Below, one piece after another: positions 1 through 7,961 of a stretch of 34,885 nt of DNA. Position numbers and translations under genes: made by a program. This DNA is from an uncultured Oscillospiraceae bacterium (GTDB lineage Bacteria > Bacillota > Clostridia > Oscillospirales > Oscillospiraceae): positions 1-34,885 of the forward strand of contig CAJTQP010000021.1 in the NCBI GenBank assembly GCA_910578575.1. The letters run 5' to 3'. Each line of letters starts with the position of its first letter. Position 1 is the stretch's first letter. The notes under the pieces were generated by a model. That model made no database searches. It was not told the origin of the DNA and saw nothing but the letters and a program-made list of their open reading frames with translations.

Positions 1-1027
1 CCCCCTTGGGCGGGGAAAAGCTGGCGGTGGGGTGGGGGGTGTCGCTGCTGAGGGCGGAGAGGACGGCGTAGTAAAGGCCCTGAAAGACCTTATTCTCAAA
101 GAGGAATTTCACCTCGGTTTTGGCGGGGTGGACGTTCACATCCACCTCGTTGGCCTTCACCGTCAGGTGGAGGACGCAGCCGGGGAATTTCCCCACCATC
201 TTCTGGTTCTCGTATGCCCGTTCTAAGGCGGCCATCAGGAGCTTGGACTTCACCTGGCGGCCGTTGACGAAGAAGTGTTGATAATTCCGGCTCCCCCGGC
301 AGCAGGCAGGGAGGGACACGAAGCCCTCCACCGTGACCCCTTCCCCCTCGCCCTTTACGGGAAGGAAGCCCAGGGCCAGGTCCCGGCCTAGGACGGCGTA
401 GAGGGCAGAGCGGGTCTGGCCGTCGCCGGGGGTGACCAGTTCTTGTTTTCCCTCCCGGAGGAACTTCACCGCCACCTCCGGGTGGGACAGGGCCAAGCGC
501 TGGACCAGGGCATAAACCGCGGCCCCCTCAGCGGCGTCCCGCTTCATGAATTTCAGCCGGGCGGGGGTGTTGAAAAACAGGTCCCGAACCACCAGGGTGG
601 TGCCGGGGGGGCAGCCCGCCTGTTCCTGGGAGAGGACTTGTCCCCCCTCCAGTACCAGGTTGGTGCCCAGGGTGGCGCCTGGGGGGCAGGTGAACAGCTC
701 CACCCGCGCCACGGCGGCGATGGCCGCTAAGGCCTCCCCCCGGAAGCCCAGGGTGCCGATGGCTTCTAAGTCCTGGGAGGTGCGCAGCTTGCTGGTGGCG
801 TGGCGCAGGAAGGCCCGCTGGCACTGAGCCTCCGGGATGCCGCAGCCGTTGTCTGTCACCCGGATCAGGGCCATGCCCCCCCGCTGGATCTCTACGGTAA
901 GGTTGGTGGCCCCGGCGTCGATGGCGTTCTCGCACAGCTCCTTCACCACCGAGGCGGGGCGCTCCACCACCTCCCCGGCGGCGATGAGGTCCGCCACATG
1001 GGGGGCCAATACCTGTATGTCTGCCAT
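1..1027 (-). CDS. mutL: DNA mismatch repair protein MutL (N-terminal 342 residues; runs off the window)
   Basis: MutL is the ATP-driven matchmaker that couples MutS mismatch recognition to strand removal. Reading the minus strand from ATG at 1027 gives the GHKL ATPase signature: IAAGEVVERPASVVKEL near residues 13-29, ENAIDAG, DNGCGI and TLGFRGEAL. Near the window edge is the MutL motif VNVHPAKTEVKF that closes the transducer domain. The start has a strong RBS (AGGAGGTG) 6 bases upstream. The C-terminal dimerisation/endonuclease part lies outside the window. It starts 18 bases after the dnaA stop on the same strand, so the two are probably co-transcribed. mutL directly after dnaA, in place of dnaN, is an unusual neighbourhood. 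Confidence 0.96.
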   Translation of the reverse strand, partial: MADIQVLAPHVADLIAAGEVVERPASVVKELCENAIDAGATNLTVEIQRGGMALIRVTDNGCGIPEAQCQRAFLRHATSKLRTSQDLEAIGTLGFRGEALAAIAAVARVELFTCPPGATLGTNLVLEGGQVLSQEQAGCPPGTTLVVRDLFFNTPARLKFMKRDAAEGAAVYALVQRLALSHPEVAVKFLREGKQELVTPGDGQTRSALYAVLGRDLALGFLPVKGEGEGVTVEGFVSLPACCRGSRNYQHFFVNGRQVKSKLLMAALERAYENQKMVGKFPGCVLHLTVKANEVDVNVHPAKTEVKFLFENKVFQGLYYAVLSALSSDTPHPTASFSPPKG

Positions 1028-1045
1028 GGGCGCACCTCCTGTCTG

Positions 1046-2362
1046 TTATCCGTAACGGTCGTTGATGTTGGTCCGAATGTCCTTGATGATCTCTGCGGTG
1101 GCGGGGTCCTCCTTGCACTTCTTCTCCACCCGGCGGATGGAGTTGATGACGGTGGAGTGGTCCCGGCCCTGAAACTCCTTGCCGATGTCAGTGAGGGAGA
1201 GCTTGGTCATCTCCCGGATGAGATACATGGCGATGTGCCGGGGGAAAGTGGTCTCCTTGGCGCGGGCCTGGCCCCGGAGGGCGGTCTCGGTCATGTTGAA
1301 GAACTTGCTCACCTCGTCGATGATCACATCGGGGGTGGGGAGGATATCTGTGGTGTCCTTGAGCATATCCCGCACGGCGCGGGTGACGGAGGTGGCGTCC
1401 ACCTTGCTGTCCAGCAGGTCTCGATAGGCCAGGATCTTGTTCACCGTGCCCTCGATCTGCCGCACGTTGGCGGTGATATTCTCCGCCACGTATTGCAGCA
1501 CCTCCTCCGGCAGCTCCACCCCCATGCGGATGGACTTGTTCTTGATGATGGCCATGCGGGTCTCGTAGTCCGGGGGCTGGATGTCCGCCAGCAGGCCCCA
1601 CTCGAAGCGGGTTTTCAGCCGGTCCTCCAGGCGCAGCATCTCCTTGGGGGGGCGGTCGGCGGTGAAGACGATCTGCTTTTTCTCCTCAAAGAGGGTGTTG
1701 AAGGTGTGGAACATCTCCTCCTGGGTGGAGTCCCGGCCGGCGATGAACTGCACGTCGTCCATGAGGAACACGTCCGCCGAGCGGTACTTGTTGCGAAACT
1801 CCTGGTTCTTGCCCTTCTGGATGGCCCGGATGAGCTCGTTGGTGAAGGCGTCCCCCCGGATGTAGACGATGCGGTAGTCCGGGTGGGCGTTGTGGATGGC
1901 GTGGGCGATAGCGTAGAGCAGGTGGGTCTTGCCCAGGCCGGACTCCCCGTGGATGAACAGGGGGTTGTAGCTCTCCCCCGGCTTCTGAGAAACCGCCAGG
2001 GCGGCGGCATGGGCGAACTTGTTGGAGCTGCCCACCACGAAGCGCTCGAAGGTGTAGTCCTCCGTGCCGGGGAGGAAGCGGGAGGAGGAGTCCTTGTGGG
2101 TATACTTCTCCCGCTGGCCCTCGCCCAAGATCAGTACGTCCATCTCCGAGGCAAAGAGCTCATAGAGGGCCTGTTTGATGTCGGTCACATAGCGGCTCTG
2201 CACGATATTTTGGATGATCGGGGAGGGGATGTACAGCACAAAGCGGGTCTCCTCCAGGGCGATAGGCTCCACTTCGGAAAACCAGGTGTTCACGGCGGTC
2301 TCCGTGAGGTGGTTGCGTAACATATCCAGGATCTTTTCCCATACACCGATGGCGGGATTCAT
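1046..2362 (-). CDS. dnaA: Chromosomal replication initiator protein DnaA
   Basis: AAA+ initiator that binds DnaA boxes and melts the origin. The 438-aa product has the normal family length. Domain I (residues 1-75) is followed by a short linker. The AAA+ domain has Walker A GESGLGKT (139-146) and Walker B FLMDDVQF (199-206). The C-terminal DNA-binding domain carries the signature GRDHSTVINSIRR (399-411). The frame extends 30 codons upstream, but the ATG at 2362 starts the conserved domain I and has an AAAGGAGA ribosome site 8 bases before it. A promoter lies at 2424-2452. mutL follows in the same transcript. No cluster of TTATCCACA-type boxes was seen on either side. Confidence 0.98.
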   Translation of the reverse strand: MNPAIGVWEKILDMLRNHLTETAVNTWFSEVEPIALEETRFVLYIPSPIIQNIVQSRYVTDIKQALYELFASEMDVLILGEGQREKYTHKDSSSRFLPGTEDYTFERFVVGSSNKFAHAAALAVSQKPGESYNPLFIHGESGLGKTHLLYAIAHAIHNAHPDYRIVYIRGDAFTNELIRAIQKGKNQEFRNKYRSADVFLMDDVQFIAGRDSTQEEMFHTFNTLFEEKKQIVFTADRPPKEMLRLEDRLKTRFEWGLLADIQPPDYETRMAIIKNKSIRMGVELPEEVLQYVAENITANVRQIEGTVNKILAYRDLLDSKVDATSVTRAVRDMLKDTTDILPTPDVIIDEVSKFFNMTETALRGQARAKETTFPRHIAMYLIREMTKLSLTDIGKEFQGRDHSTVINSIRRVEKKCKEDPATAEIIKDIRTNINDRYG

Positions 2363-2423
2363 AGACTTGCTCTCCTTTGGGCCCAAGTGCCCTTTTTTTC
2401 GGTCATATTCTATTGAGTAGTTC

Positions 2424-2452
2424 AGTATACCAGATTTTTCGCGCCATAGCAA
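2424..2452 (-). promoter_or_regulatory. Sigma-A promoter of dnaA
   Basis: On the minus strand, -35 TTGCTA (2447-2452) and -10 TATACT (2424-2429) are 17 bases apart, and TG at -15/-14 gives an extended -10. Transcription would start about 55 bases upstream of the dnaA ATG. Confidence 0.75.
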
Positions 2453-2478
2453 GCCGTTTGGCGGGGATTTGGCCTAGC

Positions 2479-3405
2479 TCATTCCCCGATGGCCTGCTCC
2501 AGGGCGGCGTATAGGTCGGGGTCCCGGCGTTCCAGCTCGGAGCGGTATTGGTCCAGCAGGGAGGCCACGCGCTGCCGCCCCGACGGGCCGCAGTTCTGGA
2601 CACTTTTCAGCACCGCTGTCAGGGCTTGGCGGCGCTGGGCATCGGCTTGGGCACCGGTCCGGTCGGAGCGCAGGTGGACCTGCGCCAGGAGGCAGGCGGC
2701 GGCGACAGCGTCCGACTGGAAATCGGGCTCGATCTCAGGGAACTCTGGGGGGAGGGGCTTCCGGGCGGTACGGCTGGCCTGGCGGGCCTGCTCCTCCCAG
2801 ATCAAGTGCTGGGCGGCATCCCGGACCTCCTGGCTCTGGGCATAGCGTTTGATCCGCGGCAGATTCTCCATCGCCAGCTGGGGGGAGCACCCCAGGCCGC
2901 CCCGGCCGTAGTAGCGCAGGCAGTAGTAACAGTACTCCGCGTCGGGGTAGTGTTGGGGATCGAAGGTCATAAAGTCGGAGAGCAGCTCGGCGGCCTTTTC
3001 GTCGTCCTGCTCCACCCCCCGGCCCCAGAAGTACATGGCGCCCAGAAAGCCCTTGGCCTCCAAGACGTAATATTTTTTCGCGTGATAGGCCTCCTGGAAG
3101 AGGGCCAGGGCCTTGGCGTCGTCCCGCTCCACTCCCTTGGTGCCAAAGTAGTATACCAGCCCCTCGCCGAAGCGCCCGATGGGCTCACGCACCAGGGCGT
3201 AGTTTTCCAACGCCTTGTTTCCGTCCTGGGGCAGGCCCAGGTCCCCTTTGCGGTAACAGTCCCCCAAGAGCAGCCCAGCGCCGTCGTGGCCCAGGGCGGC
3301 GGCCTCGTGGAAGTATGCCATGGCCGTGTCAGGGGAATGAAAGCGGCGAAGGGCGTCCCGGCCCTTGCGATAGAGTTTTTCTGCCTTGCTGGTGAATAGT
3401 CCCAT
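2479..3405 (-). CDS. Sel1/TPR-like repeat protein
   Basis: 308-aa soluble protein with Sel1-like alpha-helical repeats in its first ~190 residues. Examples are AMAYFHEAAALGHDGAGLLLGD, GVERDDAKALALFQEAY and GVEQDDEKAAELLSDFM: alternating G, A and L with charged 'DD(A/E)KA' helices. Such repeats scaffold protein-protein interactions; no catalytic motif is visible. The C-terminal ~110 residues are helical and charged. An in-frame ATG at 3417 has no properly spaced ribosome site, whereas the ATG at 3405 has AAGGATGG about 8 bases upstream. It has its own promoter (3438-3465) and sits between dnaA and the divergent rpmH operon, where no gene is normally found. The function is unknown. Confidence 0.85.
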   Translation of the reverse strand: MGLFTSKAEKLYRKGRDALRRFHSPDTAMAYFHEAAALGHDGAGLLLGDCYRKGDLGLPQDGNKALENYALVREPIGRFGEGLVYYFGTKGVERDDAKALALFQEAYHAKKYYVLEAKGFLGAMYFWGRGVEQDDEKAAELLSDFMTFDPQHYPDAEYCYYCLRYYGRGGLGCSPQLAMENLPRIKRYAQSQEVRDAAQHLIWEEQARQASRTARKPLPPEFPEIEPDFQSDAVAAACLLAQVHLRSDRTGAQADAQRRQALTAVLKSVQNCGPSGRQRVASLLDQYRSELERRDPDLYAALEQAIGE

Positions 3406-3437
3406 GATATTTCCCATCCTTTTTATAGTTCCCCCTC

Positions 3438-3465
3438 ATTATATCAGACGGCCTACCCCTGTCAA
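3438..3465 (-). promoter_or_regulatory. Promoter of the Sel1-repeat gene
   Basis: Minus strand -35 TTGACA (3460-3465) and -10 TATAAT (3438-3443) with a 16-base spacer and an extended TG. It is divergent from the rpmH promoter 40 bases away. Confidence 0.8.
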
Positions 3466-3504
3466 GGCGGCGGGGCCTTTTCCCCCCACCGCGCAATTTT
3501 TCTC

Positions 3505-3534
3505 TTGACACAGCCCCTGCCCTTGCCGTATAAT
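3505..3534 (+). promoter_or_regulatory. Promoter of the rpmH-rnpA-yidD-yidC-jag operon
   Basis: Consensus -35 TTGACA (3505-3510) and -10 TATAAT (3529-3534) separated by 18 bases. This leaves a leader of about 100 bases before rpmH. A second TTGACA at 3561 has no matching -10. Confidence 0.85.
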
Positions 3535-3643
3535 ATCGTTCATGTAATTGCGCATTTCTTTTGACAACCGCGGTTGGGCCAAGCCCGGCCGTTGTGGTGG
3601 GCGGGCCTGGCCCGCTGGAAATAGATACAGGAGGTGTATCGGA

Positions 3644-3778
3644 ATGGTTCGTACCTATCAGCCCAAAAAGCGTCAGCGCTCCAAGGAGCACGGCTTCCGC
3701 AAGCGGATGCACACTGCCAATGGCCGCAAGGTCCTGGCCCGTCGCCGCGCCAAAGGCCGTGCCCGCCTGACCCACTGA
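3644..3778 (+). CDS. rpmH: 50S ribosomal protein L34
   Basis: 44-aa basic ribosomal protein with the canonical L34 pattern: MVRTYQPKKRQRSKEHGF, then MHTANGRKVLARRRAKGR. The frame is open further upstream, but the ATG at 3644 has an ACAGGAGGTG ribosome site 8 bases before it and starts the conserved protein. It is the first gene of the conserved rpmH-rnpA-yidD-yidC-jag block. Confidence 0.98.
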   Translation: MVRTYQPKKRQRSKEHGFRKRMHTANGRKVLARRRAKGRARLTH

Positions 3779-3812
3779 TGCCAGGGCAATCGCATATCGA
3801 CAGATCACCAGA

Positions 3813-3842
3813 AAGGGCGGGGAAACAGCTTCCACCGCCCTT
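3813..3842 (+). terminator. Hairpin between rpmH and rnpA
   Basis: Perfect 8-bp stem AAGGGCGG (3813-3820) / CCGCCCTT (3835-3842), extended inward by GGA/TCC. It lacks a long T-run, so it is more likely an RNA-processing or partial attenuation site that lets rpmH be expressed above the downstream genes than a full terminator. Confidence 0.5.
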
Positions 3843-3908
3843 ATTGGCTTGGCGGGAAAGCCGCCGCCGGTATGCCTTTGCCCACCGTAACTCCAGGGGA
3901 GAAACGCC

Positions 3909-4277
3909 GTGAAGTATACCGTCTCCTTAAAAGAAAACAGGCTCTTCCGCCGGCTCTACGCCAAGGGCCGCAGCGCCGTGGCCCCCACGATGGTCCTCTA
4001 CTGCCGCCCCAACGGCAGGAAGGAGAACCGCCTGGGCCTCACCACCGGCACCAAGCTGGGCAACGCCGTGGTGCGCAACAAGGTCCGCCGCCGGCTGCGG
4101 GCCATCTACCGCACCCATGAGGACCAGCTCCGCCCCGGCTACGACATCGTCATCGTGGCTCGGATGCAGGCGGTGCAGCGGCCCTATGCCCAGCAGGAGG
4201 AGCAATTTCTGCGCCTGGCCAAAAAACTGGGCCTGAAGCGGGGAGACCCCCAGAGCAGGGAGGGCAAGGCCCCATGA
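3909..4277 (+). CDS. rnpA: Ribonuclease P protein component
   Basis: Protein subunit of RNase P, which trims tRNA 5' leaders together with the rnpB RNA (not in this window). The 122-aa product begins MKYTVSLKENRLFRRLYAKG and contains the RNR signature as KLGNAVVRNKVRRRLRAIYR, followed by GYDIVIVAR. The start codon is GTG at 3909 behind an AGGGGAG ribosome site. The stop overlaps the yidD ATG by 4 bases (ATGA), indicating translational coupling. Confidence 0.97.
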   Translation: MKYTVSLKENRLFRRLYAKGRSAVAPTMVLYCRPNGRKENRLGLTTGTKLGNAVVRNKVRRRLRAIYRTHEDQLRPGYDIVIVARMQAVQRPYAQQEEQFLRLAKKLGLKRGDPQSREGKAP

Positions 4278-4492
4278 AAGCTGTGCTCCTGGCCCTGATC
4301 CGCTTCTACCGGCGCTTTATCTCCCCCCTGCGCCCCCCATGCTGCCGCTTCATCCCCACCTGCTCCGCCTACGCCCTGGAGGCCATTGAAAAATACGGGG
4401 CGCTGAAGGGCGGGTGGCTATCCCTGCGGCGCATCCTGCGCTGCAACCCCTTTCACAAACAGGACAGCATCGCCTACGATCCTGTCCCCTGA
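4274..4492 (+). CDS. yidD: Membrane protein insertion efficiency factor YidD
   Basis: 72-aa small protein with the YidD pattern: IRFYRRFISPL, then three conserved cysteines in PPCCRFIPTCSAYALEAI and a fourth in ILRCNPF. An amphipathic N-terminal helix attaches it to the inner face of the membrane, where it assists YidC/Sec-dependent insertion. Its ATG overlaps the rnpA stop and it precedes yidC by about 60 bases. Confidence 0.97.
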   Translation: MKAVLLALIRFYRRFISPLRPPCCRFIPTCSAYALEAIEKYGALKGGWLSLRRILRCNPFHKQDSIAYDPVP

Positions 4493-4551
4493 GGGGGCGG
4501 CGCACCCCTCCCGGTTCGCCGGGACCCAAGAAACTTGGAGGCAATGATTCC

Positions 4552-5868
4552 ATGACCATTATTCTCACCCCATTCGCCAAGCTGATCCTGTGGTTCTACG
4601 AAATCAGCGGCAGCTACGCCATCGCTCTGGTCCTCTTCGGCCTGGTGGTGCGTATGATCCTCTTCCCCATTTTCCTAAAAGGGCGCAAGAGTATGCTGGC
4701 CATGAGCGGCCTGGCGGAAAAGCAAAAAGTCCTGCAACAAAAGTACATGCGCGACCGGCAGCGCTACAGCATCGAGCTGCAAAAGCTCTATGAGGAAGAG
4801 GGGGTCAAGCCCTCCGGCGGCTGCCTGTGGTCCTTCCTGCCCATGCCCTTCCTGATGCTGCTCTACTTGGTCATCCGCCGGCCCCTGACCTACCTGATGG
4901 GCATGTCGGAGGATATGTTTAACTCCGTGTCCAACCTGCTCTATGGCCAGGTATACGACTATAAGAACCAGCAGCTGCAAATGGCCCAGGATGTGTTCCT
5001 GAACCACGACCGCATCACCGCCGCCGTGCCGGAGCTGGCAGACATGCCCGTGATCGACTTCTCCTTCCTGGGGGCCAACCTCAGTAGCACCCCCCACTTC
5101 ATGTTCTGGAAACAGGAGGATCTACTGCCGGCCTTCGTGCTGTTTATGATCCCCGTGATCTCGGCGGTGCTGAACATCGTCACCACGCGGGTGTCCACCA
5201 ACGTCAACGCTAAGATCACCGGGGCCAGCCGCACCATGGACCAGAACACCAAGATGACCATGTTCATGATGCCCCTGTTCTCCCTGTGGATCTGCTTCAC
5301 CCTCCCCGCTGCCCTGGGTATCTACTGGATCGCCAACAGCATCTTCGCCATCGCCCAGGAGTACATGAACATCCCCTTCCTGCGCAAGCACCAGAAGAAG
5401 CTGGAGGAGGAGAAGGTCAAGCGGAAGGAAGAGGAGAAGGAACGGGTCAAGCAAGAGAAAAAGGCCCAGGCCGAGGCCAAGAAAAAGGCCGCCGAGGAGA
5501 TGCGCCGCATCCAGATGGAGCGCAAGGTGAACAAGAGCCTTGCCGCCGCCAGCCGGGTGGGGATGCGCACCTACGCCCGCGGCCGCAGCTACGACCCCGA
5601 CCGCTACCCCAGCTACCCCTACCGGGAGATCGCCGAGATCGTCCAGGAGCAGGAGGCGCAGCGGGAGCGCCTGGCAGCAGAAAAGGCCGCCGGTAAGGGC
5701 AAAAAGGATGCCGCCATGCCCGCGCCCCAACCCACAGCTCCCGCCGATACGGCCCCCGTGGATCCCGCCCCGGCGGAGCAGGAGGAGGCCATCCCGGCCC
5801 CCCTGACCACCCAGGAGCTGGAGGAACAGGCCTTGGAGAATATCCAGGCCCAACAGGAAGAAGAGTAA
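4552..5868 (+). CDS. yidC: Membrane protein insertase YidC (Oxa1 family), with long charged tail
   Basis: Inserts proteins into the cytoplasmic membrane with or without SecYEG. The 438-aa product has an Oxa1/YidC core over about residues 1-275. TM1 carries the conserved groove arginine (LVVRMILFPIF, R34), a cytoplasmic helical hairpin spans 45-90, and further membrane segments lie near 97-117, 192-212 and 235-268. No lipoprotein signal is present. From ~280 the protein becomes a K/E-rich coiled coil, then a proline/alanine tail (390-438), longer than typical Firmicutes SpoIIIJ proteins (~260 aa). The frame is open upstream, but ATG 4552 has TTGGAGG ~10 bases before it and fits the first membrane helix. 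The basic tail may contact the ribosome (inference). Confidence 0.96.
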   Translation: MTIILTPFAKLILWFYEISGSYAIALVLFGLVVRMILFPIFLKGRKSMLAMSGLAEKQKVLQQKYMRDRQRYSIELQKLYEEEGVKPSGGCLWSFLPMPFLMLLYLVIRRPLTYLMGMSEDMFNSVSNLLYGQVYDYKNQQLQMAQDVFLNHDRITAAVPELADMPVIDFSFLGANLSSTPHFMFWKQEDLLPAFVLFMIPVISAVLNIVTTRVSTNVNAKITGASRTMDQNTKMTMFMMPLFSLWICFTLPAALGIYWIANSIFAIAQEYMNIPFLRKHQKKLEEEKVKRKEEEKERVKQEKKAQAEAKKKAAEEMRRIQMERKVNKSLAAASRVGMRTYARGRSYDPDRYPSYPYREIAEIVQEQEAQRERLAAEKAAGKGKKDAAMPAPQPTAPADTAPVDPAPAEQEEAIPAPLTTQELEEQALENIQAQQEEE

Positions 5869-5882
5869 GGAGAAGACAGTCT

Positions 5883-6776
5883 ATGCTGAAATGGATCGAA
5901 GCCACCGGCAAGAATGAAGACGCCGCCATCAAAAACGCCCTGGAACAGCTTGGGCTGGACCGGGACAGTGTCTCCGTGGAGGTCTTGGAGCGGGCCAAGA
6001 GCGGCTTTTTCGGCATCGGCGGCAACCCCGCCAAAGTAAAAGTGACCTATGAGGTCCCCGACGAGGCGCCCCCGGCGGAGGAGCCCGCCCCCCAGGCGGC
6101 CCCTGCTCCCCAGCCGGAGCCCGCCCCCAAACGGGAGCGCCGCGCCCCCAGAGGCAACCGTCCCACAGAACAAGAGGCCCAGGTAGCGCACCCTGTTGAG
6201 GATCCCGTTCCGGCAGAGGAGCCTGCCCCCGCAGAGCCCGCCGCTCCGGCCCCAGCACCGGAGGCCGCCCAGCCCGCCGCCGCCATCCAGGAACTCCCGC
6301 TGGAGGGGGCAGAGCTGGAGCAGCGGATCCGGGACTTCCTCACAGGTCTGCTGGAACACATGGGCGTCAGCGCCCAGGTGAAGGTCCAGACCCAGGGGGA
6401 GCGGGGGGTGCAGGTCACCCTGGAGGGAGAAAAACTGGGCTCCCTCATCGGCCACCGGGGGGATACTCTGGACGCCATCCAACAGCTCACCAACTACGCC
6501 GTGAACCGGGGCCGCAGCCACCGGGTGCGCATCCACGTGGACGCGGAGAACTACCGGGCCCGGCGGGAGGAATCCCTCCAGCGGCTGGCCACCAAGGTGG
6601 CGGGGAAGGTGGTCAAGTACCGCCGCAACATCACCCTGGAGCCCATGAACGCCTACGAGCGCCATGTGATCCATGAGACCTTGCAGGATTACCCCGACAT
6701 TATCACCTATTCCACCGGCGCGGAACCCAACCGCCGCACGGTGATCGCGTTTTCCCGCGGAAAGCATTCCTATTAA
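5883..6776 (+). CDS. jag: RNA-binding protein KhpB/Jag (Jag_N-KH-R3H)
   Basis: Cytoplasmic RNA-binding protein of the KhpA/KhpB system linked to cell division and elongation control in Firmicutes. Residues 1-55 form Jag_N (MLKWIEATGKNEDAAIKNAL, then SGFFGIGG). Residues 145-220 are a KH domain with the loop IGHRGDTL. Residues 225-293 are R3H, ending ETLQDYPDIITYSTG and EPNRRTVIAF. Between Jag_N and KH lies a ~85-residue proline/alanine/glutamate linker (57-140), plausibly disordered. The start has AAGGAG 8 bases upstream. It lies 14 bases after yidC, the normal position. The usual next gene, mnmE, is absent; a repeat element and an esterase follow instead. Confidence 0.95.
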   Translation: MLKWIEATGKNEDAAIKNALEQLGLDRDSVSVEVLERAKSGFFGIGGNPAKVKVTYEVPDEAPPAEEPAPQAAPAPQPEPAPKRERRAPRGNRPTEQEAQVAHPVEDPVPAEEPAPAEPAAPAPAPEAAQPAAAIQELPLEGAELEQRIRDFLTGLLEHMGVSAQVKVQTQGERGVQVTLEGEKLGSLIGHRGDTLDAIQQLTNYAVNRGRSHRVRIHVDAENYRARREESLQRLATKVAGKVVKYRRNITLEPMNAYERHVIHETLQDYPDIITYSTGAEPNRRTVIAFSRGKHSY

Positions 6777-6825
6777 GTGAAATTTGCCCCGCCCGGTATG
6801 ATGGAAAGGTGGGTGGGCAAATCGG

Positions 6826-6979
6826 GCGGGACGGCGAGGGCGCCGTCCCCTACAAAGACACGCCGCCGCCTGCACCGCCCATTGGTTCACAATGTACGTG
6901 GTCCGGCCTGCCGTGTGAACAAACCTGTCCTGCGTGCGCCCGCGTTGGGTGTAGGGGCCGCCGCCCTCGGCGGCCCGCG
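6826..6979 (+). repeat. MITE-like interspersed repeat, copy 1
   Basis: ~154-bp element between jag and the esterase gene. Both ends are GC-rich imperfect palindromes. The left end is GGGACGGCG-agg-CGCCGTCCC, then CTACA; the right end is TGTAG, then GGGCCGCCGCCCTCGGCGGCCC. Together they form terminal inverted repeats. The core holds GCACCGCCCATTGGTTCACA, ATGTACGTGG and then TGTGAAC, so GTTCACA/TGTGAAC make an internal hairpin. The same layout recurs at 10962 (inverted) and 18381. No transposase is encoded. Confidence 0.8.
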
Positions 6980-7013
6980 ATTCCCCGCCACCTGTTATAA
7001 GGAGATGACCTCT

Positions 7014-7961
7014 ATGTCTGACCTACGCCCCCGTATCCACCCCCAACTCCAAGCCTGGTACGACGCCTCCCCCGGTTTCGACTTCGACAACCTGGAGGAC
7101 TTCGTGGCCCGCTGCAACGCCCAGGAGTTGGAAAACCTCAAGGAGGACCCCGCCGTCAGCGTCCGGGACCAGATGATCCCCGGCCCGGAGGGGGCCCCTG
7201 AGGTGAAATTGCGCATCTATGAACCCAAGGAACGCCACGGCGGCCCCCTCCCCGGCCTGCTGTTCTTCCACGGGGGCGGCTTCCTCTTTGGCACCGTCTA
7301 CCGCCAGGAGGCCCTGTGCCAGCGCTATGTGAAGAACGTGGACTGCGTGGTGATCTCCGTGGAGTACCGCCTCTCCCCCAAGTGGACCGCCCCCGCCGCC
7401 CTGCTGGACTGCTATGAAGCCCTGCTGTGGGTCCACGCCCACGGCCAGGAATTGGGGGTGGACCCGGAACGCCTGGCAGTGTCCGGCCTCTCCGCCGGGG
7501 GGAACCTGGCGGCGGCGGTGGCCCTCTGCGCCAGAGATCAAAAGGGCCCCGCCCTCTGCCTGCAAATGCCCCTGTACGCGGAGCTGGACTACCGCTTGGA
7601 TACCCCCTCCGCCCAGGAGATCACCGACCAAAAGGTCTGGTGCCTGGACAACTGCCAAAAATCCTGGGCCAAGCTCCTGGGACCGGGGGGGATGCCCAGC
7701 CAGTATGTCTCTCCCGCCCTGGCAAAGGACCTGACGGGCTTACCGCCTCTCTTCTCCTATATCGGCCAGCTGGACCCCGGCCGGGATGAGAACATCCGGT
7801 ACTGGAGCCGCCTGATGGAGGCGGGAGTGCCGGTGGAGTATCACGTATTCCCCGGCTGCTACCACTGCTTTGAGCTCAGCGTCCCCGACGCGGACCCCAG
7901 CCAACAGGCCTACGCCATGAGCTACGCCGCCCTGCGGCGGGCCTTTGGGACACAGCCGTGA
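7014..7961 (+). CDS. Alpha/beta-hydrolase, HSL-type esterase/lipase
   Basis: 315-aa cytoplasmic carboxylesterase of the hormone-sensitive-lipase (GDXG) family. The oxyanion-hole motif is FFHGGGFLFG (HGGG at 86-89), the nucleophile elbow is GLSAGG (Ser160), the acid is in YIGQLDPGRD (Asp254), and the catalytic His is in FPGCYHCFE (His284). The frame is open upstream through the repeat, but the ATG at 7014 has AAGGAG 9 bases before it. Its last bases overlap the holB GTG by 4, so it is probably translated in one operon with the replication gene. The substrate is unknown; short-chain acyl esters are typical of the family. Confidence 0.92.
   Translation: MSDLRPRIHPQLQAWYDASPGFDFDNLEDFVARCNAQELENLKEDPAVSVRDQMIPGPEGAPEVKLRIYEPKERHGGPLPGLLFFHGGGFLFGTVYRQEALCQRYVKNVDCVVISVEYRLSPKWTAPAALLDCYEALLWVHAHGQELGVDPERLAVSGLSAGGNLAAAVALCARDQKGPALCLQMPLYAELDYRLDTPSAQEITDQKVWCLDNCQKSWAKLLGPGGMPSQYVSPALAKDLTGLPPLFSYIGQLDPGRDENIRYWSRLMEAGVPVEYHVFPGCYHCFELSVPDADPSQQAYAMSYAALRRAFGTQP

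Noticed and set aside
800..2320. 506-codon open frame on the plus strand opposite dnaA and mutL
   Set aside because: It is antisense to two clearly conserved genes, has a repetitive low-complexity translation (H/L/G/V-rich) and no ribosome site. Such frames are common in GC-rich DNA.
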